Assembly (NCBI GenBank): GCA_035252905.1
Contig: DATFCQ010000332.1
Coordinates: 1-64,000, forward strand
Source of the DNA: AP-15 sp035252905
GTDB lineage: Bacteria; Pseudomonadota; Alphaproteobacteria; ATCC43930; CGMCC-115725
Length of the DNA stretch: 64,000 bases
Direction: 5' to 3'
Shown here: one piece after another, positions 43,965 to 51,490 of the stretch
How the letters are laid out: the number at the start of each line of letters is the position of its first letter
Position numbering within the stretch: the first letter of the stretch is position 1
Notes under the pieces: model-generated
Told to the model about the DNA's origin: nothing
Seen by the model: the letters and a program-made list of their open reading frames with translations, nothing else
Databases searched by the model: none
Translations under genes and position numbers: made by a program

Positions 43965-44636
43965 TCAGTTCGCCGGCACAGGTTTTGCTGCCGGCTCGCC
44001 GGTGCCGGGCGGCGGCTCTACGAGGGTGCGGTGAATGACGGCGATGGCCTGCGGGCTGTCCCACTCCGCAGGACCGACTTTGCGGCCGATCTCCCGCCCC
44101 TTCCGATCCACCAGCAGGGTCGTCGGGATGCCGATCGCGCCCAGCTCGCTCGTCGCGTTGCCGGACGGGTCGTTGTATATGCCGAGAGATTTGAGCCCGA
44201 GCTTCCGGTAGAAGGCCTTGATGGCTGGCAGGCCCCCACGATCGATCGACAGGGGCACGACCTGAAACTCCGGGCCGCCGAGTTTCGCCTGCAACCGGTC
44301 CAGGGCCGGCATCTCCTTGCGGCAGGGCACGCACCAGGTCGCCCACAGATTGAGAAGAACGACGCGGCCGCGAAAATCGGCGAAAGTCATCGTCTTTCCA
44401 TCGCCGTTCACGAAATGCAGCTCCGACAGCGGCTTCGGCTTGGTGAGCCGCGCGAAACGGATTTCCTTCGAAAGGGCTCCGCCGGACGATGTCGCGGGGA
44501 CCATCGAGATCGCAGGAGGAGGTCCGGTCGGCAGATCGATCCACAGAACGACGAGGGCGATCGCCAGTGCGAGGCTCGCGGCCATCGCCGCGAGCAGCAG
44601 CATTCGCCCGATCCCGCTTCCGCCAGCCTGGATCAT
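43965..44636 (-). CDS. TlpA/ResA-like membrane-anchored thioredoxin
   Basis: A 223-residue protein with an N-terminal anchor (about 12-33), then a thioredoxin fold with W-A-T-W-C-V-P-C-R-K-E-M-P and the cis-Pro loop G-I-P-T-T-L-L-V-D. TlpA/ResA proteins keep cysteines reduced in copper and cytochrome c maturation. ATG 44636 overlaps the stop of the DsbE-like gene (ATGA). It probably receives electrons from CcdA and reduces the SCO protein or copper sites. Confidence 0.88.
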   Translation of the reverse strand: MIQAGGSGIGRMLLLAAMAASLALAIALVVLWIDLPTGPPPAISMVPATSSGGALSKEIRFARLTKPKPLSELHFVNGDGKTMTFADFRGRVVLLNLWATWCVPCRKEMPALDRLQAKLGGPEFQVVPLSIDRGGLPAIKAFYRKLGLKSLGIYNDPSGNATSELGAIGIPTTLLVDRKGREIGRKVGPAEWDSPQAIAVIHRTLVEPPPGTGEPAAKPVPAN

Positions 44637-45280
44637 GGCCTGCTGCTTCCTGCGGAGGATCTTGCCGCTGATGGACGGCTGCGGCGCAGCCGAGCGATCA
44701 AGGGAAGGATCGTCTTGTCCAGGACCTGCGGGGTGATAGGGCCGATCTGCTTGAAGGCGATGCGGGCATCGCGGCCGATGACGAAGGTCTCCGGAACGCC
44801 GTAGACCCCCCAATCGATCGCCACCCGGCCATTGAGATCCGCACCGATCCGCGCGTAGGGATCACCCATGGCGGCGAGCCACGCCGCAGCGTCGGCAGGC
44901 TTGTCCTTGTAGTCGATGCCGTTGATCGGCACGATTGCGTGCTCTTTCAGCGCCATCAGCAGCGGGTGCTCTTCGCGGCAGGCGACGCACCACGAGGCGA
45001 AGACATTGACCAGCGATACTTTGCCCTTGAGGTCGTCGGAAGAAAGGCCATGAGCGCGGCCCTGCAGCGGCGGCAGGCTGAAGACCGGCACCGACTTGCC
45101 GATCAGTGGGGACGGCACGAGCGAGGGATCCCGGCCAAGACCGAACAGAAAGGTGGCGGCGAGCCCCACGAAGACGGCGAGGGGCAAAAGAAAAAAGAGA
45201 CGATGCCGCCGGCTCTGCGGCGGCGGTGCCGCTTCGGTGGATGCGGTCGCGCGTGCGCTCATTTCTTCGGTTGCAGGCAT
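44633..45280 (-). CDS. dsbE: DsbE/CcmG-type thiol:disulfide interchange protein
   Basis: A 215-residue anchored thioredoxin (helix about 26-46) with F-A-S-W-C-V-A-C-R-E-E-H-P, the acidic loop N-G-I-D-Y-K-D and G-V-Y-G-V-P-E-T-F-V, matching CcmG/DsbE. In cytochrome c maturation it reduces apocytochrome or CcmH; the cytochromes c in this window are possible clients. ATG 45280 follows an AAGGAG site. It is the first structural gene of the redox operon, 191 bases after a small leader-like ORF. Confidence 0.88.
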   Translation of the reverse strand: MPATEEMSARATASTEAAPPPQSRRHRLFFLLPLAVFVGLAATFLFGLGRDPSLVPSPLIGKSVPVFSLPPLQGRAHGLSSDDLKGKVSLVNVFASWCVACREEHPLLMALKEHAIVPINGIDYKDKPADAAAWLAAMGDPYARIGADLNGRVAIDWGVYGVPETFVIGRDARIAFKQIGPITPQVLDKTILPLIARLRRSRPSAARSSAGSSRP

Positions 45281-45471
45281 GGCGCTCCTTCCAAGCGTCT
45301 TCGGGCCCTTCGATGGTTGAATTCCCTGTTCCGCCACTCTCGATGCATCCGGATCAGAGGGTAGGGCGGCGTCGCGCTCGGCGCCGTACATGCCCGAGAG
45401 GGCGCGACGGTACGCCGGCTTATGCCGCTTGCCTCAGCCTGGACCTTCGCCTTGGGGGCGGAAGCTGCTGT

Positions 45472-45834
45472 TCAGACCGGGAGGAATTTCGGAGGGTGGG
45501 GATCGGGCCGCGATGCGACGCCGTGCCCGGCTGCCTCGAAGGGGAAGAGAGGAATCGCCGCGGCGGGTGGTTCCAAGCTCGATGCTGGCAAGATGATCGC
45601 GGGAGCGATCGAGCAGAAGGCGATCGGGCACCGAGGCGCCGGCGCGGCGGCGCCCCCGCAGCCCGGGTGTTGGCCTGCCGCCGAGGCGATCGCCACGGTC
45701 GACGCCAGGGGTGTCGCCATGGCAATACGAGCCGCAACTTGCCCCCCGAGGCCCAGGCCAAAGGCCAGGACCAGCAAAAACAAGCGGGAGCGGATAAGGC
45801 CGACGGCAGCCATGTTCGCGAACCCTATCATCAC
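45472..45834 (-). CDS. Small secreted leader-like protein of the copper-redox operon
   Basis: A 120-residue protein with a signal peptide (about 14-37), three cysteines at 59, 69 and 74 (G-C-G-G, R-C-P-I-A-F-C), and the C-terminal G-V-A-S-R-P-D-P-H-P-P-K. It heads the dsbE-tlpA-sco-ccdA-ctaG operon and is divergent, 157 bases away, from another protein of the same plan. The plus strand here is also open, but only the minus frame has a signal peptide and the shared end motif. Cu(I) binding or a sensing role is inferred. Confidence 0.6.
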   Translation of the reverse strand: MMIGFANMAAVGLIRSRLFLLVLAFGLGLGGQVAARIAMATPLASTVAIASAAGQHPGCGGAAAPAPRCPIAFCSIAPAIILPASSLEPPAAAIPLFPFEAAGHGVASRPDPHPPKFLPV

Positions 45835-45991
45835 GCTCCGATCTTATCTACACCGCCTCGGGCGAGCCGCCGTGGCGCGATACCGCGCTCAAACGACGGC
45901 AACGAGGGGGCCGATCGACCCGGTGATCCCGAGCGATGCGAGAGTTCGAGCAGGGTTGACAACCGAAAGCGCAAGACGCACTTAGGCCGGC

Positions 45992-46351
45992 ATGTGGCGC
46001 AAGTTGCGTTCCGCGGCCGTCATGATTGCCGTGATCCTGGGCCTGATCGCCCAAGGCATGGGCATGCCGGCTGTGACTGCCGGCGTCGCGAGCGCTGCAC
46101 AGGCTGAATGCCCGACGGCGCATGGCAAGTGCTCGGGGTGCAAGTGCTCGGGGTCGGGCATGGCTCAGCATCCCGGCATGCAGGCTTGCCAGCCGCCCTG
46201 CGTCACTCCCGGGACATTGCCCGGCCCGAGCGCGGCCGCCGCCCCGGTCGTGTGGACTCCGCACCAATTTGCCGCGAGTGCAAGCGGCCTCCCGCCCGGG
46301 CTGAACCCGGCGCCCGATCCCTTCCCTCCGAGATCCCCCGCTCTCGCGTAA
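45992..46351 (+). CDS. Small secreted Cys-rich leader-like protein of the plus-strand copper operon
   Basis: A 119-residue protein with a signal peptide (about 7-37), a cysteine cluster C-P-T-A-H-G-K-C-S-G-C-K-C (40-52), two more Cys at 66 and 70, and the C-terminal A-P-D-P-F-P-P-R. It heads the plus-strand set of Met-rich, peroxiredoxin, DUF411 and multicopper oxidase genes, with 195 bases before the next start. Its end motif matches the divergent protein C-terminus almost residue for residue. Function is inferred as copper sensing or sequestration. Confidence 0.65.
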   Translation: MWRKLRSAAVMIAVILGLIAQGMGMPAVTAGVASAAQAECPTAHGKCSGCKCSGSGMAQHPGMQACQPPCVTPGTLPGPSAAAAPVVWTPHQFAASASGLPPGLNPAPDPFPPRSPALA

Positions 46352-46408
46352 CCGCCGCCCCTCATGTGGCGGCGGTGACGGCGCGCGGCCGCCGAGCGGC
46401 TGCGGCCG
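46351..46408 (+). promoter_or_regulatory. GC hairpins directly behind the leader stop
   Basis: A perfect 9-base stem, ACCGCCGCC (46351-46359) with GGCGGCGGT (46368-46376) around an 8-base loop, starts in the stop codon of the leader. A second stem, CGGCCGC (46386-46392) with GCGGCCG (46402-46408), follows. No T-run is present. A ribosome on the leader stop would cover the first stem, which is the geometry expected for attenuation or coupling. Confidence 0.45.
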
Positions 46409-46546
46409 TCTCATGATCAACGCGGAGCAGCTTCGCAGAAGCTACCGCTGCGGGCCGGCATAAGCCGACTCCCGTTGACCCTCGCGAGGGGGTTCGCGGT
46501 CGCGCCTCGGCCATCCCAGCCGGCAGCCGGAGAGAGGACCATACGG

Positions 46547-46981
46547 ATGGAAACGACAAATATGAAGAGATTGGAGACGAATACGCCGCCTGCGCTTTCG
46601 TGCTCCCGGGGAGCATCAGGTGGAGCGATGAGCAGCGCCTGCGGCGGAGGCGGCTCTCTGCCGATCTGGCTGCGAGGCAGGCGGGGCATCGTCGTTCTCG
46701 GCATCGGCGCCGCAGCGCTCGCGGTCGGCGGCGCGGCGGTCGGTTGGCCATGGCTTGTTGCCGCCGGCATCGCCCCGATCCTGCTCTCAACCGTGCCCTG
46801 CCTGGTGATGTGCGCGCTCGGCCTCTGCATGATGGGGAAGGGCATGAATTCGGCCGGATCGCAGGACGCCCAGACAGACGCCGCAACAGTGGCCGCGGCG
46901 CCCCCACTGCTCAGCGACGGCTCCGAAGCCGTTCCCCCGTCGCAACCGGTTCGCGATCCCGAAAGCATCACGCTGTCTTGA
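46547..46981 (+). CDS. Cys/Met-containing two-helix membrane protein, unknown
   Basis: A 144-residue protein. After a polar N-terminus with several Cys (S-C-S-R, S-A-C-G-G-G-G-S) come two membrane helices, G-I-V-V-L-G-I-G-A-A-A-L-A-V-G and I-L-L-S-T-V-P-C-L-V-M-C-A-L-G-L-C-M-M-G-K-G-M-N, the second unusually rich in Cys and Met, then a disordered tail. Thiol and thioether side chains inside a helix suggest a monovalent metal path, but no family is recognised. ATG 46547 follows a GAGAGAGG site. Confidence 0.65.
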   Translation: METTNMKRLETNTPPALSCSRGASGGAMSSACGGGGSLPIWLRGRRGIVVLGIGAAALAVGGAAVGWPWLVAAGIAPILLSTVPCLVMCALGLCMMGKGMNSAGSQDAQTDAATVAAAPPLLSDGSEAVPPSQPVRDPESITLS

Positions 46982-47024
46982 ACAGCCGCTTCGGGCGGAC
47001 TCGCTTCTCGCAAGGAGATTCACC

Positions 47025-47510
47025 ATGCACACAAAACTGTTCCGGGTTCTGACGGCCGCGGTCCTGATGACCGGCATCGGCTCCGCCACAACCGCCTTTG
47101 CCCAAACCAATACGGCTACACCGCCGCAGAACGCCCCGAGCGCGATGCCGGGTCAGGGGATGATGAGCGGCCAAGGCATGACGAACGGCCGGAACATGAT
47201 GGGCGGCACCAATATGTCGACCTCGACAATGCAGCCGATGTCCGGCGGCATGATGGGTCGGTCCTGTATGACGGGTTCGATGATGCGGAACATGATGATG
47301 CCTTCCATGATGGCGGGCGGCATGAGCAGTGGCATGGCTGCCGGAACGACAAACCCGCAGGTGATGATGGCCCAGATGAACGCGATGATGGCGCAGATGC
47401 AGGGAATGACGATCCAGCTACAGGGAATGATGGAGCGGTTGCAGAAGATGCAACAGGCCCAGGCCGCGGCAGGCAAACCCGGAAAACCGGCACCGGGAAC
47501 GCCGAAATAA
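47025..47510 (+). CDS. Met-rich periplasmic protein, likely copper-binding
   Basis: A 161-residue protein with a signal peptide ending T-A-F-A-Q. By my count 33 residues are Met, arranged as G-M-M, N-M-M-G-G and M-M-A-Q-M clusters, followed by an amphipathic helix M-M-E-R-L-Q-K-M-Q-Q and a Lys/Pro tail. One Cys is present. Such chains bind several Cu(I) ions by thioether groups and act as periplasmic sponges or chaperones. SD AAGGAG precedes ATG 47025. It is followed by the peroxiredoxin gene in the same set. Confidence 0.8.
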   Translation: MHTKLFRVLTAAVLMTGIGSATTAFAQTNTATPPQNAPSAMPGQGMMSGQGMTNGRNMMGGTNMSTSTMQPMSGGMMGRSCMTGSMMRNMMMPSMMAGGMSSGMAAGTTNPQVMMAQMNAMMAQMQGMTIQLQGMMERLQKMQQAQAAAGKPGKPAPGTPK

Positions 47511-47602
47511 GGTTCCTCGCACGCTGCTGCGCGGCACCCCCGCGCGCCGGAACCGGCGAGCGGCGAGGAGCGCCGGCGCCGGATATGGAAAGGAGAACCG
47601 CA

Positions 47603-48262
47603 GTGTCGCTCAGAATTGGTTCCGAAGCTCCCAACTTCACCGCCGAGACGACCCAGGGCACGATCGACTTCCATCAGTGGATCGGCGACGGCTGGGCCAT
47701 CCTGTTCTCGCATCCGAAGGATTTTACGCCGGTGTGCACGACCGAGCTCGGGTACATGGCGCACCTCCAGCCGGAGTTCGACAAGCGCAACTGCAAGATC
47801 ATCGGATTGAGCGTCGATCCGGTCGAGGATCACCAGCGTTGGAAGACGGATATCGAGGATGTGCAGGGCGCGCCGGTCACCTATCCGATGATCGGCGATC
47901 CCGAACTCAAGATCGCCAGGCTCTACGACATGCTGCCGGAAGGAGCGGGAGAGCGGGCCGCGGGCCGCACGCCCGCCGACAACGCCACCGTGCGCGCGGT
48001 CTTCGTCATTGGCCCGGACAAGAAGGTGAAGGCGATGCTGACCTACCCGATGTCGAGCGGGCGCAATTTCGACGAGGTCCTGCGGCTGCTCGACTCGTGC
48101 CAGCTCTCGGCCAGGCACCCGATCTCAACCCCGGTCAACTGGCAGCCGGGCGAGGATGTCATCGTCTCGGGTTCGGTTTCGGACGAAGAGGCGCGGAAGA
48201 TCTACCCCGAGGGGTTCCGCGCGCCAAAACCCTATCTGCGCTACGTCCACCAGCCGCGCTAG
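47603..48262 (+). CDS. 1-Cys (Prx6-type) peroxiredoxin
   Basis: A 219-residue peroxiredoxin. The peroxidatic site is H-P-K-D-F-T-P-V-C-T-T-E-L with its Thr and Cys, followed by the long Prx6 C-terminal domain (R-H-P-I-S-T-P-V-N-W-Q-P-G-E-D-V-I). No resolving Cys partner at the C-terminus is evident, fitting Prx6. It removes peroxide formed when copper cycles. GTG 47603 is preferred over ATG 47585 because AAGGAG lies 8 bases ahead of it and the protein then starts at the family position. It is cytoplasmic, without signal. Confidence 0.9.
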   Translation: MSLRIGSEAPNFTAETTQGTIDFHQWIGDGWAILFSHPKDFTPVCTTELGYMAHLQPEFDKRNCKIIGLSVDPVEDHQRWKTDIEDVQGAPVTYPMIGDPELKIARLYDMLPEGAGERAAGRTPADNATVRAVFVIGPDKKVKAMLTYPMSSGRNFDEVLRLLDSCQLSARHPISTPVNWQPGEDVIVSGSVSDEEARKIYPEGFRAPKPYLRYVHQPR

Positions 48263-48353
48263 GCAAGACCTGCCCCGCGCTCAAGGCTTGTCGGCGGCAG
48301 GCAGTCATGCCCTGCCGCCGACATCCTGGCCGAAATGGAAAAGGAAAATTCCG

Positions 48354-48797
48354 ATGATCACGAGACGGGCTTTGCTGCTTTCCGCGCCGCTCCTCGCGCT
48401 CGCTCCGACCGCGCACGCCAATGGCGTCGCGGTGACGCTCTATCGCGACCCGGGGTGCGGGTGCTGCGACAATTACGTCAGCTATCTGCGCCGGCATGGC
48501 TTCGACGTCACCACCAAATCGGCCTCGCCCGACGAGGTCTCCGCGATGAGCCGCAAGGCCGGCATCCCGTCGGATCTCGAGGGCTGCCATATTGCCTTCA
48601 TTCAGGGCTATGCCGTTGGCGGGCTCGTCCCGGTCGCGGCCGTGCAGAAGCTCCTCAAGGACCACCCGCCGCTCAAAGCCATCACATTGGCCGGAATGCC
48701 GACGGGGGCACCCGGCATGATGGGGGCGAAAGAGGGGAAGCTGACGGTTTTTGCGATCCCAAAAGAGGGCAACCCGTCCGTGTTCATGACCTTCTGA
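48354..48797 (+). CDS. DUF411 copper-binding periplasmic protein
   Basis: A 147-residue secreted protein (signal ending A-H-A-N) of the DUF411 family. The metal site is D-P-G-C-G-C-C-D-N-Y, and the later motifs are L-E-G-C-H-I-A-F-I-Q-G-Y-A-V-G-G-L-V-P and G-M-P-T-G-A-P-G-M-M. DUF411 (CopG-like) proteins bind and cycle Cu(I)/Cu(II) and are typical of copper operons. AAGGAAAA precedes ATG 48354. It sits between the peroxiredoxin and the oxidase genes. Confidence 0.92.
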   Translation: MITRRALLLSAPLLALAPTAHANGVAVTLYRDPGCGCCDNYVSYLRRHGFDVTTKSASPDEVSAMSRKAGIPSDLEGCHIAFIQGYAVGGLVPVAAVQKLLKDHPPLKAITLAGMPTGAPGMMGAKEGKLTVFAIPKEGNPSVFMTF

Positions 48798-48812
48798 TCG
48801 CGGAGCCGGAAT

Positions 48813-48917
48813 ATGCCGTGCCGCTTGCCGATCCAGGCAGTTTCCCTCGCCATAGGGGCCGCCGCCGTAATCTTTGCCGTTTCGACGGGCTCTTCCTCAA
48901 GGGGTCCAATTTCATGA
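48813..48917 (+). CDS. 34-residue hydrophobic peptide coupled to the multicopper oxidase
   Basis: A short frame, M-P-C-R-L-P-I-Q followed by one hydrophobic segment A-V-S-L-A-I-G-A-A-A-V-I-F-A-V and a Ser/Pro tail. Its TGA (48915-48917) overlaps the oxidase ATG at 48914, which would couple translation. The only other support is a weak GGAG ahead of it. It may be a small membrane peptide or just a leader. Confidence 0.35.
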   Translation: MPCRLPIQAVSLAIGAAAVIFAVSTGSSSRGPIS

Positions 48918-50467
48918 TGCGACGGCGCGATATGCTCAAAACCTTCGCCGGTCTTGCCGTGGTCGCCGGGGCGCGGATTGCTTTGCCGCAGACAGCCGAT
49001 GCTGCGAACGCCGCAACGACCGTCCCGAAGCGCCTCGCCGCCACCACGCGAATTCTTGAGGTGAACGGCAAGCCCGCGCGGGTGTTCGGTCTCTCCGGCC
49101 CGGACGGGAAGGCGGGCATCCGCCTCGCACCCGGTGAGCGGTTCCGGGTGAAGCTCGCCAACGATGCCGGGGTGCGCACGATCGTCCACTGGCACGGCCA
49201 GCTGCCGCCCTGGACAGAGGACGGGTTTCCCTGGCCGCAGACGCCGCCGCTCGCTCCTGGCGGGGTTCATGCCTACGACTTCGCGCCGATCCCGGGGACC
49301 TTCTGGATGCACTCTCATCAGGGGCTGCAGGAGCAGCGCTTGATGGCGGCGCCGCTCATCGTCCATGACGCGGCGGAACTTCGCGAAGACCGGCAGGAGA
49401 TCGTGCTGATGCTGCACGACTTCAGCTTCCGCGCACCCGACGAGCTGCTCGCCGGCCTCACAGACATGAGCGCCGGCGCCGTCCACAGGATGGCCCGCGA
49501 GGTCGAGAACGCGCCGGCGCCGCCCGAGACGGCATCGGCGGCCGATGACCGGGCGGCCGGCATGGGCGGTGCGGGAATGATGGGGATGATGGGCGGGTCC
49601 GGTATGGGTCGCATGATGGCCGGGATGCGCAGGGGCGGCATGCGGATGATGAACCCCAACGAGGTCGTCTACGACGCCTTCCTCGCCAACGACCGCACCC
49701 TCGCCGATCCGCAGATCGTGCGCGTGCCGCGTGCTGGCCGGGTGCGGCTGCGGCTCATCAACGGCGCCTCGGCGAGCCACTTCTGGATCGATCTCGGGGC
49801 GCTCACGGGGCGCGTCGTCGCGGCCGACGGCCGCCCGGTGCGTCCCGTCGCTGGCCGGCGGTTTCCGCTCGCCATCGCGCAGCGGCTCGACATCCTGCTC
49901 GACCTGCCGGGGGCGGGCGCCTTCCCGCTCCTCGCGCAATTGCAGGGTTCGCGCCGCCGCACCGGCATCGTGCTCGCGACTCCCGGCGCGGCCGTTGCGA
50001 AGATCGCCGAGGTCGCACCGCAGCGGGCGCCGGCTGTCGACAACTCCCTGGAGAGACGGCTCAGCGCCACAGAGCCGCCCGCTCCGCGCCCAGCCGATCG
50101 CCTTCACCGCATGGTGCTGTCGGGCGGAATGATGAGCTTTGCCTGGTCGATCAACGGCGAGCGCTGGCCGGACATCACCCCGCTGATGGTCAAGACGGGC
50201 GAGCGCGTCGAGTTCGAATTGCAGAACCACTCGATGATGCCGCACCCGATGCACCTGCACGGCCATGCGTTTCAGGTCATCGCGATCAATGGCCGGCCGC
50301 TCCTGGGCGCGGTGCGCGACACCGTGCTTGTCGAGCCGATGATGGGCAGCGTGCGGATCGCCTTCGATGCCGGCAATCCGGGGCGCTGGGCATTCCACTG
50401 CCACAACCTCTACCACATGATGACCGGGATGATGACGGTGCTGCGCTACCGCGGCATTGCTGTTTAG
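48914..50467 (+). CDS. Multicopper oxidase with Met-rich loop (third of three)
   Basis: A 517-residue oxidase with a Tat-like signal, R-R-R-D-M-L-K-T-F. Ligand motifs are H-W-H-G-Q, F-W-M-H-S-H-Q, H-P-M-H-L-H-G-H-A-F and H-C-H-N-L-Y-H-M-M-T-G-M-M. Between domains 1 and 2 lies a Met/Gly loop (G-M-M-G-M-M-G-G-S-G-M-G-R-M-M) like the substrate loop of CueO, so Cu(I) oxidation is likely. GTG/ATG choice: ATG 48914 is in the overlap with the short peptide before it. It belongs to the long plus-strand copper set. Confidence 0.92.
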   Translation: MMRRRDMLKTFAGLAVVAGARIALPQTADAANAATTVPKRLAATTRILEVNGKPARVFGLSGPDGKAGIRLAPGERFRVKLANDAGVRTIVHWHGQLPPWTEDGFPWPQTPPLAPGGVHAYDFAPIPGTFWMHSHQGLQEQRLMAAPLIVHDAAELREDRQEIVLMLHDFSFRAPDELLAGLTDMSAGAVHRMAREVENAPAPPETASAADDRAAGMGGAGMMGMMGGSGMGRMMAGMRRGGMRMMNPNEVVYDAFLANDRTLADPQIVRVPRAGRVRLRLINGASASHFWIDLGALTGRVVAADGRPVRPVAGRRFPLAIAQRLDILLDLPGAGAFPLLAQLQGSRRRTGIVLATPGAAVAKIAEVAPQRAPAVDNSLERRLSATEPPAPRPADRLHRMVLSGGMMSFAWSINGERWPDITPLMVKTGERVEFELQNHSMMPHPMHLHGHAFQVIAINGRPLLGAVRDTVLVEPMMGSVRIAFDAGNPGRWAFHCHNLYHMMTGMMTVLRYRGIAV

Positions 50468-50610
50468 CGGCGCCCACGGACTGCACAGGTTCGACCTTGA
50501 CTCCTGGCTCATGGGCTTTGCGCATTCCTCGACGCGCACTGGTTATTGCCGTTTTTCATCTGTTTTCTCCTTCCAAAAATACTATCGATCGGAAAGGATC
50601 AGGAAACCAA

Positions 50611-51486
50611 ATGCCTACAGTCGTTGCAAAACAGGTGCATCGTCTCGCCGCAGTTGTTTTGACGATTTCAATGCTGGCTGGCATCGGCATTGTCCAGGCC
50701 TCCGAGAATACCGTGCCCCTCGGCGTGAACCAGGCCGTGGGCGCACTTGCTTATGCGTGGCAAACGAAGACTCTATACAAGTCTGACGGAAAAGCGCTGT
50801 ACAGCAGCGACGACGGCGGCAGGCAGTGGGCGAAGATGCCGCTTGCGGCACTCGCCCACGGGAGCCTGATCACTGCCGTAGCCGTCACGGCGGTCGGACA
50901 GGGCACACTTTATGTGGCCGGCCCCGGGCTGGGGGTGCTGCGGAGCGTCGACGCCGGCAAGAGATGGGTTTCCGTCAGCCGAGGCCTGCCGAGGCGCGAT
51001 GTCATCGCCCTTGCAACGCGCAGCACCGCGCCCGACACAGTTTACGCCGTGGTGAAGGGGAAGGGCATCTACCGTAGCGAGAATGGTGGGACGCTCTGGC
51101 GTCTGATGGGCAAGGGGCCGCCGGCCGAGATCAGGCAGATCATCCATACTAACATGGCGGGCAGCATGCAGACCGGCTGGCTCTTCGCCGCCACTGACAA
51201 AGGTGTTTATCGTTCCATGGATTGCTTCTGCGGCTTCCGGAACGCCGGCAACCTGCCGGGCCCTGTCGGCGCCGTTGCCTATGACCCGAAGCAGCCGAAG
51301 GAACTCTATGCGGCGGTGGGCGAGCGGGTTTTCAACTCCGCGAATGGGGGTCAGCAGTGGCATCCGGTAGGCTCGCCGGGCGCTCGCGTCACTGGTCTCA
51401 CATATTCGCCTGCCGGTGTGCTGTACGCACTGCTGGCCGGTGGCCGGGTCATGCGGAGCAACGACAATGGCATGCACTGGAAATAG
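50611..51486 (+). CDS. Secreted BNR/sialidase-like beta-propeller
   Basis: A 291-residue protein with a signal peptide ending V-Q-A-S. At least five repeats carry the Asp-box pattern S-x-D-x-G-x-x-W (S-S-D-D-G-G-R-Q-W, S-V-D-A-G-K-R-W, S-E-N-G-G-T-L-W, S-A-N-G-G-Q-Q-W, S-N-D-N-G-M-H-W), typical of BNR propellers. A C-F-C-G pair lies in the middle. The role is probably protein or surface binding. It precedes the cytochrome gene by four bases, suggesting one unit; redox or copper partner is inferred. Confidence 0.8.
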   Translation: MPTVVAKQVHRLAAVVLTISMLAGIGIVQASENTVPLGVNQAVGALAYAWQTKTLYKSDGKALYSSDDGGRQWAKMPLAALAHGSLITAVAVTAVGQGTLYVAGPGLGVLRSVDAGKRWVSVSRGLPRRDVIALATRSTAPDTVYAVVKGKGIYRSENGGTLWRLMGKGPPAEIRQIIHTNMAGSMQTGWLFAATDKGVYRSMDCFCGFRNAGNLPGPVGAVAYDPKQPKELYAAVGERVFNSANGGQQWHPVGSPGARVTGLTYSPAGVLYALLAGGRVMRSNDNGMHWK

Positions 51487-51490
51487 GCGA

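Noticed and set aside
45422..45985. Plus-strand open frame opposite the small leader-like gene
   Set aside because: It lacks a signal peptide and shared motifs, whereas the minus-strand frame has both.
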